NCBI GenBank assembly: GCA_951813295.1
Contig: CATOTI010000001.1
Coordinates: 868,001-932,000, forward strand
DNA length: 64,000 nt
From: an uncultured Pseudomonadales bacterium
GTDB taxonomy: Bacteria > Pseudomonadota > Gammaproteobacteria > Pseudomonadales > Azotimanducaceae
Reading direction: 5' to 3'
A program made the position numbers and the translations under genes. Shown piece by piece: positions 31,120 through 38,903 of this stretch. Under the pieces are notes generated by a model. That model saw only the letters and a list, made by a program, of their open reading frames with translations, was not told the origin of the DNA and ran no database searches. How positions within the stretch are numbered: the stretch's first letter is position 1; each line of letters starts with the position of its first letter.

Positions 31120-32481
31120 CTAAAGATAAAACAAAAACGCCAGCACAAAGCACGTCATCGCGAGCTGGAAAACAAACGTCGCCACCAGCGCGCTGTGCAT
31201 GACACGGCCCGGCCGCACGCGGGGGTCCATGTGTTTGCGTTGCAGGAAGAGCGTCGCGCCGCTCTGGATCGGCAGCGTAATCGCTGCGAATGTCGCCGAG
31301 ATCTGCACCAGCGTGATCGGGTTTCGTCCCCATATGTAAAGCGCCAGCGCCAGCACGGGGATCAGGAGGACGTAGCCGCGCGTCCATTTGCGACGTTGGA
31401 TGACCTGGCGGGAAACGAAGCCGAACTCGATGACGTAATCGGGGAACACGCGCCCGCCGGCGCCGACGCCGGAAAGCGTCGTCGAGAAGAGGATGAAGAA
31501 CGCACCGAATCCGAAGAGCCACAACGACCAGGGGCCCAGCGTTTGCGTAAACATGGCGGAGAGCACGTTGACGGTCTCGATGCCTTCGGGGGTCGCGCCA
31601 GTCTCGAAAAGCACGCCGGCCCCGAGAATGAAAAACGGCACCGTCGCAAAGGTGAGAATGATCAACGTCGCCCAGACATCGGTCTGAAGTACCTTGATCC
31701 AACCCTTGGCGCGATCGACCCAGCCCGGGTCGTCGCGATCGGCGCCGATGTACTTGGGATAACCCTTCTCGACGCACCAGTAGGTGTAGGCGGCGATCTC
31801 ACCGGAATTGACGCCCGTGTAGCCGTACATCGCGATGGCGAGAGCGGCGTATTCGAGCGGAAAATCGAACGAGAATCCGAGCGCCAGATCTTCGCTCGTC
31901 ACCCCGTATTCCGTGAACTGCATCATCACAGCGGAGACGATCGTCGTGATGGTGAAGCCCATCACGAGGAACAACATGATCTTCTCGAAGTAGCGGTAGG
32001 AACCCGTCGCGAGGATCACCATCGCGACACCGGCGACCAGCGTCGCGCCGATAATCGGATCGATTCCCGTCAACAACGCGAGCCCTTGGCCCGCGCCGCC
32101 GACGATGCCACCGAGACCGGGAATCCCGATGAAAAAACCGAGGACGGCGAGCCAGATCGGCCACCCCACCGGGCCTCTCGGCCCCTGGATTCGACCGGGT
32201 ACCCGATGCAGCGCCCGCATGTACGTATCGCCGGTCGTGATGCAGTAACGCGTGAGTTCCGCCTGCACGATCGACTTGCTCCAGCAAGCGACGAAGACCC
32301 ACCAAAGCAGGACAAAACCGGCCGTCGCGCCCATGCCCGACGTCAGGAAGATCTCGCCCGATCCGACGATCGAGCCCGAAACGATCACGCTCGGGCCGAG
32401 ATGTTTGAAGCGTCCGGCAAAAGAATTCGGCGGCGCGGCGGTCGCGCCCGCCACCTGGGTGTAGGGATCGATTTCAGCCAT
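31120..32481 (-). CDS. Nramp-superfamily membrane transporter lacking canonical metal motifs
   Basis: Polytopic inner-membrane protein (453 residues, about 11 helices) of the Nramp/APC fold: the first helix region FKHLGPSVIVSGSIVGSGEIF, the loop GYPKYIGADRDDPG and the long helical tail resemble Nramp-like proteins. The metal-binding DPGN of helix 1 is replaced by SGSIVGSGE and the MPH motif of helix 6 by AMYGYTGVNSGE, so the substrate is probably not Mn/Fe. Start ATG 32481, two bases after the PhyH stop, so the two are likely co-transcribed. The frame reads upstream into PhyH without need. Confidence 0.78.
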   Translation of the reverse strand: MAEIDPYTQVAGATAAPPNSFAGRFKHLGPSVIVSGSIVGSGEIFLTSGMGATAGFVLLWWVFVACWSKSIVQAELTRYCITTGDTYMRALHRVPGRIQGPRGPVGWPIWLAVLGFFIGIPGLGGIVGGAGQGLALLTGIDPIIGATLVAGVAMVILATGSYRYFEKIMLFLVMGFTITTIVSAVMMQFTEYGVTSEDLALGFSFDFPLEYAALAIAMYGYTGVNSGEIAAYTYWCVEKGYPKYIGADRDDPGWVDRAKGWIKVLQTDVWATLIILTFATVPFFILGAGVLFETGATPEGIETVNVLSAMFTQTLGPWSLWLFGFGAFFILFSTTLSGVGAGGRVFPDYVIEFGFVSRQVIQRRKWTRGYVLLIPVLALALYIWGRNPITLVQISATFAAITLPIQSGATLFLQRKHMDPRVRPGRVMHSALVATFVFQLAMTCFVLAFLFYL

Positions 32482-32483
32482 GA

Positions 32484-33641
32484 CTAGTACGCGTACTGAT
32501 CGACGCGAGCTTGCGCTTGCGAGATCCCTTTGCCGCGAACGATGTCCGGATCGAGCCAACGGTCGATCGCCTCGGCCTCGTAGCCGAAACCCCGCTCGAC
32601 CAGCTCATCGCGCTGCAGCCATTCGCCGTCGTAGCGTACCGGGAAGCCGTGTCCATTGAGCTCGTAGGCATACACACGTGCCAGTTCGTCACCTTCGTCG
32701 AAATCGCCGACATACGTCATCCAGGGAACCTCGATTTTGAGGCGTTCGCGGGTGGCCGCATGCGCCGACGCGATGTAGTTGCCGAGATCCCAGTCCGGAA
32801 TCGCGCGTTCGTGAAACGTGGGCCCACCCGGCAAGGCATCGTCGAGCAGGAGAAAACGATCGTCGTTCTGCAGAAGCAGTCGCGCGTTCGCGATCCGTTT
32901 GTCGCTGTGGAACGCAACGACGTCCCGGCCGTCGGGCGACAACGCCTCGTACGCAGCGTCCGAAAACTGGAAATAGCCGGTCGCGGGCGGGTGCCGGCGG
33001 GCCGCGTACTTGTTGAAGAATCCAATGCGGTGCTTGTCGCTCACGTTCGGTGCGGCCTTATGCCAGAGATGCATGTCCATGAATAGCAGATCGCCGCGAC
33101 GGATTTCGGGGTCGATGAATGCCTCGTTATCCGGTCGAACGGCGGGGTCGATCTCGAGGACCGGCCCACCGCGATCCCGAATGCGATCGAGCCGGTGCGA
33201 CCCAGGCGCGATGAAAAGCTGACCAGTCTCCGCGTCGAAATCGTCGAGCGCCACGATCGTGAAGAGCCATTTCATCGACGAACCGACCGGTCGCCAGCGT
33301 TTGTAGTCGTTGTGCGCCGGGATTCCCGGACCACCGGGCGTCCGGTCGTAGATGACGAACGCGGTCAACATCGGATCGTCGTCTAACAGCGCGCGGGCGC
33401 CATCGACGATCGTCGGATGTTCCGCCACAAAAGCAAGATCCGGATCCGCCATGCAGCTTTTGGCGAGCGTATACCGGCCCGGCGCGGGATAGACGCCCGG
33501 TACCGGGCCGTCGAGTGGTGGATGACGATAAAACGCGCGTTCGAAGCGCTCGATTTCTCGTTCATCCAGTGCCCCCCGAATCGTCGTGAAGCCGTCGCGC
33601 GCGAACTGCGCCCGTTGCTCTTCGGCCAAGGCTCGGAACAT
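32484..33641 (-). CDS. Phytanoyl-CoA dioxygenase (PhyH) family protein
   Basis: Non-haem Fe(II)/2-oxoglutarate-dependent oxygenase. The iron triad is seen as HND (H110, D112 in AHNDYKRW) and the distal His of HLWHKAAPN (about 194), followed by the 2-oxoglutarate Arg in KHRIGFF. LFTIVALDDFDAETGQLFIAPGSH is the family's beta-strand signature. About 385 residues from ATG 33641 (GGGGGAGA upstream); the C-terminal 170 residues go beyond the usual domain and are of unknown role. Paired with the Nramp-like gene. Divergent from a small lipoprotein gene. Substrate unknown. Confidence 0.88.
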   Translation of the reverse strand: MFRALAEEQRAQFARDGFTTIRGALDEREIERFERAFYRHPPLDGPVPGVYPAPGRYTLAKSCMADPDLAFVAEHPTIVDGARALLDDDPMLTAFVIYDRTPGGPGIPAHNDYKRWRPVGSSMKWLFTIVALDDFDAETGQLFIAPGSHRLDRIRDRGGPVLEIDPAVRPDNEAFIDPEIRRGDLLFMDMHLWHKAAPNVSDKHRIGFFNKYAARRHPPATGYFQFSDAAYEALSPDGRDVVAFHSDKRIANARLLLQNDDRFLLLDDALPGGPTFHERAIPDWDLGNYIASAHAATRERLKIEVPWMTYVGDFDEGDELARVYAYELNGHGFPVRYDGEWLQRDELVERGFGYEAEAIDRWLDPDIVRGKGISQAQARVDQYAY

Positions 33642-33696
33642 AGTGATCTCCCCCGTGAGGCAACTGTTTGCCAAAACTGGTCCAGGAAATCCACCG

Positions 33697-34095
33697 ATGT
33701 CGACGCCAGCGTTAAAGCGCCGAGCTACCGTCGCACCGTTGCGAGCGGCGTTTTTCGCCACCTGCGTCGTCGTCATCGGGGGCTGCACGATCACGCGCCT
33801 ACCCGAACCGCCACCGCTCGACCTGTCACCCGTTGCGTGCGGTCACAAGTGGATTCAGTCCGCCCATTCACCGCGCACGCGGCACGTCTGCGGTGATGAC
33901 ACGGCAGAACTGGGCGCACGGCTCGAGCCCGACGCGACCGACACACTGTGGGATGCGGCTCGGATTCGCTGCCCCGCGGAATGCGAGCCGGTCGAACTCG
34001 AAGACCCGTTCGACGACCACGGCGCCGAGTTCACCAACTGCAAAAACGACTGGATCTATCTGCGCGTATCGAAATTCCTGCACTGTCAGCCCTGA
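33697..34095 (+). CDS. Small cysteine-containing predicted lipoprotein, unknown function
   Basis: 132-residue protein with a signal peptide and a clear lipobox (VVVIGGC). The mature part has five or so cysteines (VACGHKW, HVCGDD, RCPAECEP, TNCKNDW, FLHCQ), suggesting disulfides in the periplasm. No family was recognised. It starts at ATG 33697, 55 bases from the divergent PhyH start, so the two may share a control region. Start chosen because the signal peptide begins there; the frame is open back to 33586. Confidence 0.7.
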   Translation: MSTPALKRRATVAPLRAAFFATCVVVIGGCTITRLPEPPPLDLSPVACGHKWIQSAHSPRTRHVCGDDTAELGARLEPDATDTLWDAARIRCPAECEPVELEDPFDDHGAEFTNCKNDWIYLRVSKFLHCQP

Positions 34096-34167
34096 TCTAA
34101 GGGGAGACACCGATGCATGCGGGCGGCGAGCCGACTATCCTCGGGAGGTTCGAAGTCTGAGGATCGC

Positions 34168-35130
34168 ATGAGCCAGGAATACGTCGTCTACGGAGGTGAA
34201 CTCTCCTACTTCACCCGCAAACTCGAAGCCGCCATGGTGTTCTACGGGGCCGATTGGCGCCGAGCGCCTAAAACACCCGACATTGAAACCCGGGCGGCGA
34301 CCCATCAAGTCCCCGTTCTGCGGACGCCCGAGAACTGGGTGATCGCCGATACGACGCCGCTCATGCGGCTCCTCGACGCTCGCTTCCCCGATCGGGCCCT
34401 ATTTCCGCCGGGCGCGCTCGGCGTCGCGGTGCACGCCCTCGAGGAGTACTTCGACGAGTGGATCGCCCGCACGATGGTCCACTATCGCTGGCACTACGAG
34501 GAGTCGGCACGATTCGCTGCCCTCAAGATGTCGGGCGGCGACGAAGCACGCGCGGCCAATGTGTTGAGCTGGGGCCCACGCGCCTGCCGCGCAACCGGCA
34601 CGGAATCCGAGCAACAGCAGCGCGCGGCCGAAGACGAGTACCAGCGCATACTGACGGCATGCGAAACCCAGCTACAGGAAACAGCATTTCTTCTGGGCGA
34701 ACGACCCACGGCCGTCGACTGTATCGTGCTCGGCGGTCTTCGCGCCCACACCTACATGGATCCGACGCCGAAACGACTCACCGAACAATTCCCCACCGTC
34801 GTCGAGTGGACGACCGAGCGCGCCGATACCTGGGATGGCGGCGGCGAGCTCATGGCGCTTGATCAGCCGACGCCCTTCGCCGCGTTCGTGCTGGGCGAGA
34901 TGCAGACGACCTATTCACCCTACGCGCTCGCCGCACGCGATGCCGTCGGCGCCGGCGCCAAGGCGTTTCAGGTCGAGGTTTACGATGAGACGGTGAGCTA
35001 TCTCACCCGCCCCTATATCGAACAATCCCGGCAGATGATCGTCGATCGCATCGACGACCTCGACGCGGGTGAGCGCGCCGCGGCCCACCGGTTCCTCGAT
35101 GACAACGGTCTCAGGCAGGTATTCGCATGA
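34168..35130 (+). CDS. Glutathione S-transferase family protein
   Basis: Two-domain GST-like protein: an N-terminal thioredoxin fold (VVYGGELSYFTRKLEAAM, with the cis-Pro in HQVPVLRTPENW) and C-terminal helices (about residues 90-220, FLLGERPTAVDCIVLGGL with the N-capping Asp). 320 residues is long, the extra 90 at the C-terminus being unusual for GSTs. Start ATG 34168 after GAGGA. The stop overlaps the next gene's ATG by four bases, tying it to the LLM oxidoreductase. A detoxification or catabolic role is inferred only. Confidence 0.8.
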   Translation: MSQEYVVYGGELSYFTRKLEAAMVFYGADWRRAPKTPDIETRAATHQVPVLRTPENWVIADTTPLMRLLDARFPDRALFPPGALGVAVHALEEYFDEWIARTMVHYRWHYEESARFAALKMSGGDEARAANVLSWGPRACRATGTESEQQQRAAEDEYQRILTACETQLQETAFLLGERPTAVDCIVLGGLRAHTYMDPTPKRLTEQFPTVVEWTTERADTWDGGGELMALDQPTPFAAFVLGEMQTTYSPYALAARDAVGAGAKAFQVEVYDETVSYLTRPYIEQSRQMIVDRIDDLDAGERAAAHRFLDDNGLRQVFA

Positions 35131-36104
35131 AGTTTTCGGTCCTCCAGTTCTTTTCCTGGCCAGAGCGCCGCGTCGAGTTGTCGACGGTGTATCAGCGTGC
35201 GCTCGAGCGTGTGCAGATCATGGACCAGACCGGTTTCGATGCCGTGTGGTTGGCCGAGCACCACTTCTCGACGTACAGCGTCTGCCCGTCGGTTCATCTC
35301 ATGGGCATGCACATCGCCGGTCTGACGAAGAACATCCGCATCGGCATGGGGGTCTCCCTCGCCGCCTTCTACCACCCGCTACGTCTCGCCGAAGAAGTCG
35401 CCCTGCTCGATAACCTCTCCGGGGGGCGCGTCAACTGGGGCGCGGGTCGCGGCTTCGACCGCAAGGAAATGGAAGCGTTCGACGTCAACCCCGAGGAAAC
35501 CTACGCGCGCTTTCGCGAGAACGTCGACATCGTCAACAAGGCGTGGCAACCGGGCAAGATGACCTACGAGGGGCAGTTCAGCACCTTCAACGACATCGAG
35601 GTGCTACCGAAACCGCTGCAGGATCCCTTGCCGACCTGGATCGCGTCGTCGTCATCCGACGCGGTGAAATGGTCCGCCGAGCACGGCTACGCGATTCTGA
35701 TGGACCCGCACTCCTCCCACGTCGAGATCCACGACAAGGTGGGACTCTATCGCGACACATTGGCTGCCAACGGCCATCAAAATAACCAAGACATTCCCAT
35801 GGCCCGGCTGATGGCGATCGCCAGCACCGACGCCGAGGCGGAGATGGTCGCTCGACGAGGCGCTGCCTGGACGGTCGATTCCTACGCCAACCCGAAAGTC
35901 GGCAGCGGCCGCGGCGAACAACCCAGTCGTAAGGAACGTCTCGACCGCTACGTAAATGAGGTCATCATTCACGGTTCGCCTGCACGCGTGGTCGATCAGC
36001 TGAAGGAACTGGAGGAAGAGATCCCGCTCAACTACCTCATCGCTTCCGTGCTCTCGCACGAGACCTTCATGTTGCTTGCCGACGAGGTCATCCCGAGGAT
36101 GTGA
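35127..36104 (+). CDS. LLM class flavin-dependent oxidoreductase
   Basis: Bacterial-luciferase-type monooxygenase. FSVLQFFSWPE, AVWLAEHHFSTYSVCPS, IRIGMGVSLAAFYHPLRLAEEVALLDNLSGGR and WGAGRGFDRKEMEAF are classic LLM barrel segments; AEHHF resembles the alkanal-monooxygenase subgroup. 325 residues. It overlaps the GST gene by four bases and is convergent with the VOC genes. FMN is the likely cofactor; no flavin reductase lies beside it. Confidence 0.9.
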   Translation: MKFSVLQFFSWPERRVELSTVYQRALERVQIMDQTGFDAVWLAEHHFSTYSVCPSVHLMGMHIAGLTKNIRIGMGVSLAAFYHPLRLAEEVALLDNLSGGRVNWGAGRGFDRKEMEAFDVNPEETYARFRENVDIVNKAWQPGKMTYEGQFSTFNDIEVLPKPLQDPLPTWIASSSSDAVKWSAEHGYAILMDPHSSHVEIHDKVGLYRDTLAANGHQNNQDIPMARLMAIASTDAEAEMVARRGAAWTVDSYANPKVGSGRGEQPSRKERLDRYVNEVIIHGSPARVVDQLKELEEEIPLNYLIASVLSHETFMLLADEVIPRM

Positions 36105-36107
36105 GGG

Positions 36108-36488
36108 TCAGACCGGGCGACCTTCTGTGTGGTCCGAATAAACGTAGACCCTGTGGCCATCCGGGTCTTCGATCCGGAAGCGCTGGTGACCGATTTTGGC
36201 GTGCCAAGACGTCCCCGACGGGGTGATGCCAGCCGCCAAGAGCATTTCTTGATAGGTGTCGAGATCGTCGACCATCAGATCGAAGACCGGATCGAGCGTC
36301 ATCTGCATCTCGTCATCGACCTCGATCAGCAGCAGATGCGTTCCACCGCGTAGCTCGAGGATGGCCATCCCGTCCCAAGCCATAACCGGCCGCAGGCCTA
36401 TCGCCTCGTAAAACGCCGCGGACTCGGCGACATCTCCGGTGTGCAGACGGACATGGCCGACCGCGACGACCGGTCGATCATCCGACAT
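36108..36488 (-). CDS. VOC family protein (glyoxalase/dioxygenase fold)
   Basis: Vicinal-oxygen-chelate fold protein of 126 residues with two beta-alpha-beta-beta-beta modules: VGHVRLHTGDVAESAAFYEAIGLRPV and DLMVDDLDTYQEMLLAAG, ending in HQRFRIEDPDGHRVYVYSD. Metal ligands cannot be set with confidence: the N-terminal His of VGHVRL and a Glu of ILELRGG are candidates. It overlaps the upstream VOC gene by 11 bases; the two probably act in the same process or as partners. Substrate unknown. Confidence 0.83.
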   Translation of the reverse strand: MSDDRPVVAVGHVRLHTGDVAESAAFYEAIGLRPVMAWDGMAILELRGGTHLLLIEVDDEMQMTLDPVFDLMVDDLDTYQEMLLAAGITPSGTSWHAKIGHQRFRIEDPDGHRVYVYSDHTEGRPV

Positions 36489-36846
36489 ATTGGTTGATCT
36501 GGAAGCCATTGCCGTCGGGATCATTGACGAGCGCCATCCGTACCGGAATGTGTTCGCGCGGCTCGAGGATTCGTTGGACCTCGCCACCCGCGGCCGTCAC
36601 GCGTTCGCAGTACGGTTCGAGATCATCGACGCTCATCGAAAAAGTCGTCGTCATCGCGTCGAACGGATGCGGGTCACCGCTCGTGGACGCTTTCCCGCCA
36701 TGTAGGGCGAGTTCGAGGCCGGGCAGCACGTTGAACGTCGACCATCCCGGCGATTCCGACGTCGCCTCGAGCCCGACGGCGCGGTAGAACGCGAGCGCAC
36801 GCTCCATGTCTTCGATGTAGTGGATGATGGTTGCTGCCGTGATCAC
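36478..36846 (-). CDS. VOC family protein (glyoxalase-like)
   Basis: Second VOC protein, 122 residues: IIHYIEDMERALAFYRAVGLEATSESP, FSMSVDDLEPYCERVTAAGGEVQ and MALVNDPDGNGFQINQYV, the last being the typical end of Glo-EDI-BRP proteins. GTG start at 36846 with GGGGAGAG upstream, better than the earlier in-frame ATG. It is divergent from an AraC-type regulator whose start is 53 bases away, so control by that regulator is plausible. Confidence 0.83.
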   Translation of the reverse strand: MITAATIIHYIEDMERALAFYRAVGLEATSESPGWSTFNVLPGLELALHGGKASTSGDPHPFDAMTTTFSMSVDDLEPYCERVTAAGGEVQRILEPREHIPVRMALVNDPDGNGFQINQYVG

Positions 36847-36899
36847 GCGTTTCTCTCCCCAGTAAACAAGACCGCCGATGCTAGAGTGTCGGGCGCTCC

Positions 36900-37712
36900 T
36901 TGGCTGACGGTATCGTGACAAAAGCTAACGGCTTGCCGCCAGGAATGACGCTGATGACCGCGGACGAACTGCCGCGCCGGGTGGTCGCACGCGTGCACGA
37001 GTACCCCGAAGGCAACAGTCAGGGTGGCCACGCCCACATGCGGGCCCAACTCGCGAGTCCAGATCGCGGCAACGTCACGGTCGCGACCGAAGATGCGACC
37101 TGGATCGTGCCGGCCGGTTGGGCGGTCTGGCTGCCGAGTATGGTTTGGCACGATATCCGCAGCGACGCGCCGCTTCGCCTCTTCTCGGTGTACCTCGAGC
37201 CCGGGGACGCGACCGCGCTACCGCGGGCGTCGTGTCTGGTGACCGTCCCCGACCTGCTCGCGCGGTTGATCGAGCACGCCGTCGCGCTGCCCGAGTTGTA
37301 CGAGCAAGCACAGGAAGAACGCCTGATGGCGGTTTTGATCGACCAGATCGTCGCCGTGCCGCGCGCCCCCCTGGCGGTCGTTCGACCACGCGACGAACGG
37401 CTGCGCGAGGTTTACGACGCGCTCATCCGGCATCCGGACGACCGCCGTAGCCTCAAGCAGTGGGCCAGTGAACTCGGCATGTCCGAGCGGACGCTGTCGC
37501 GCCACTTCGTCACGCAAACGGGGGTGCCGTTCAAGACGTGGCGCACACAGATCCGGTTGATCGAAGCGCTGGCCCGTCTCGCGAGCGGTGTTCCCGTGAC
37601 GACCGTCGCCATCGAACTCGGCTACGGCAGCATGAGTGCTTTCTCGGCCGTGTTCCGCAAGTATCTCGGCAGCACGCCGAGTCGCTATTTCAAGCGCGCG
37701 GCGAGTCGTTAG
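36900..37712 (+). CDS. AraC family transcriptional regulator
   Basis: Ligand-binding cupin-like N-terminal domain (EGNSQGGHAHMRAQL, WIVPAGWAVWLPSMVWHDI) and a C-terminal double helix-turn-helix (LKQWASELGMSERTLSRHF and TTVAIELGYGSMSAFSAVFRKYLG followed by TPSRYF). 270 residues. The histidine-rich cupin motif recalls the subgroup that senses small ligands with a bound metal. TTG at 36900 or GTG at 36915 could be the start. Divergent from the two VOC genes, its most likely targets, or autoregulated. Confidence 0.93.
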   Translation: MADGIVTKANGLPPGMTLMTADELPRRVVARVHEYPEGNSQGGHAHMRAQLASPDRGNVTVATEDATWIVPAGWAVWLPSMVWHDIRSDAPLRLFSVYLEPGDATALPRASCLVTVPDLLARLIEHAVALPELYEQAQEERLMAVLIDQIVAVPRAPLAVVRPRDERLREVYDALIRHPDDRRSLKQWASELGMSERTLSRHFVTQTGVPFKTWRTQIRLIEALARLASGVPVTTVAIELGYGSMSAFSAVFRKYLGSTPSRYFKRAASR

Positions 37713-37794
37713 CGCCGCGTCGACCACCGTGTCGGTGAAGGCATCCGTTGGTCGTCGAAGCCACTGATCGACAAAGAGCGGCTGCGCGCAGAGC

Positions 37795-38829
37795 TTACGC
37801 TGATACCCGTACGACGCGTTTGCCCACGTTCCCGCCGGCCAGCAGGTCGACGAACGCCGTTGGCGCATTTTCGAGACCGACGACCTCGTCGATCCATGGG
37901 ACCAGCGATCCGTCGTTCATCCAACCGATCATTTCCTCGCGCGCCGCCGGGTACCGATCGGCGTAGTCAAAGACGAGAAAGCCCTCCATCTTGAGGCGCT
38001 TATTGACGAGCAGCCCGGGCACGCCCTTCGGTCCGGGTTCGGGAGTCGAGGTGTCGTATTGGGAAACCACACCGCAACACGAAATCCGGCCATTGAGGTT
38101 CATCCGGAAGAGCGCCGACCCGAGCACCATGCCGCCGGTGTTGTCGAAATAGACGTCGACGCCGTTCGGTGTCACTTCCTTCAGCTCGTTGCGGAATCCC
38201 GCATTCTTGTAATTTACGGCCGCGTCGAACTTCAGCTCGTCGACCAATCGGCGACACTTCTCGTCGTCGCCTGCGACGCCGACGACACGGCAGCCCTTGA
38301 TGCGGGCGATCTGCCCAACGAGATGACCGACCGCACCTGCCGCCGCGGACACCATGACCGTCTCACCCGGTTGCGGATCCGTGATATCGAGCAAACCGAA
38401 ATAGGCCGTCATGCCGGTGCCGCCGAGAAGGCCGAGGTAGTGAATCGGGTCGACTTCGTCGCTGAGCACGGTCAGGTCGGCCGCCGGTTGCACCGAATAG
38501 TCCTGCCAACCGGCCCCACACGTCACGATCGAGCCGAGAGGAACCGCGTCGTCTTCCGATTCCTCGACTCGCGCCACGACCGTGCCGTTCATGACGATGC
38601 CCGTCGTGGGCGCACCTGCGTAGCTCGCACTCCCCTGCAACCCGGCACGACTCCCCGCATCGATCGATATCGCGAGCGTCCGGCAAAGGACTTCGCCGGC
38701 CGCGGGGTTCGGCGCCTCGAGCGTCACGAGTTCGTAGTTCTCCGCCGCGAGGGATCCCTCGGGCAGAGATCGGATCAATACTTGGCGGTTCGTCGGCATG
38801 CTCGGATCTCGCGGCTGATTTTGAACCAT
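37795..38829 (-). CDS. NADP-dependent zinc-independent MDR oxidoreductase (CurA/prostaglandin-reductase-like)
   Basis: Medium-chain reductase of the leukotriene-B4 dehydrogenase/CurA group, which reduces alpha,beta-unsaturated ketones with NADPH. Rossmann text VMVSAAAGAVGHLVGQIARIKGCRVVGVAG, DVYFDNTGGMVLGSAL, GRISCCGVVSQYD and LLGGTGMTAYFGLLDI are typical. It lacks the structural-zinc cysteines. 344 residues from ATG 38829, or 334 from ATG 38799 (MPTNRQ, a more typical N-terminus). Divergent from the PhyH-HEAT gene. Confidence 0.9.
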   Translation of the reverse strand: MVQNQPRDPSMPTNRQVLIRSLPEGSLAAENYELVTLEAPNPAAGEVLCRTLAISIDAGSRAGLQGSASYAGAPTTGIVMNGTVVARVEESEDDAVPLGSIVTCGAGWQDYSVQPAADLTVLSDEVDPIHYLGLLGGTGMTAYFGLLDITDPQPGETVMVSAAAGAVGHLVGQIARIKGCRVVGVAGDDEKCRRLVDELKFDAAVNYKNAGFRNELKEVTPNGVDVYFDNTGGMVLGSALFRMNLNGRISCCGVVSQYDTSTPEPGPKGVPGLLVNKRLKMEGFLVFDYADRYPAAREEMIGWMNDGSLVPWIDEVVGLENAPTAFVDLLAGGNVGKRVVRVSA

Positions 38830-38903
38830 GGTAGCGCCAACCTGATTGCAGCAGGTCGACGATTGGCGCAGAGTCCCCGCACGCGAGCCTCACCGACCCG
38901 ACC

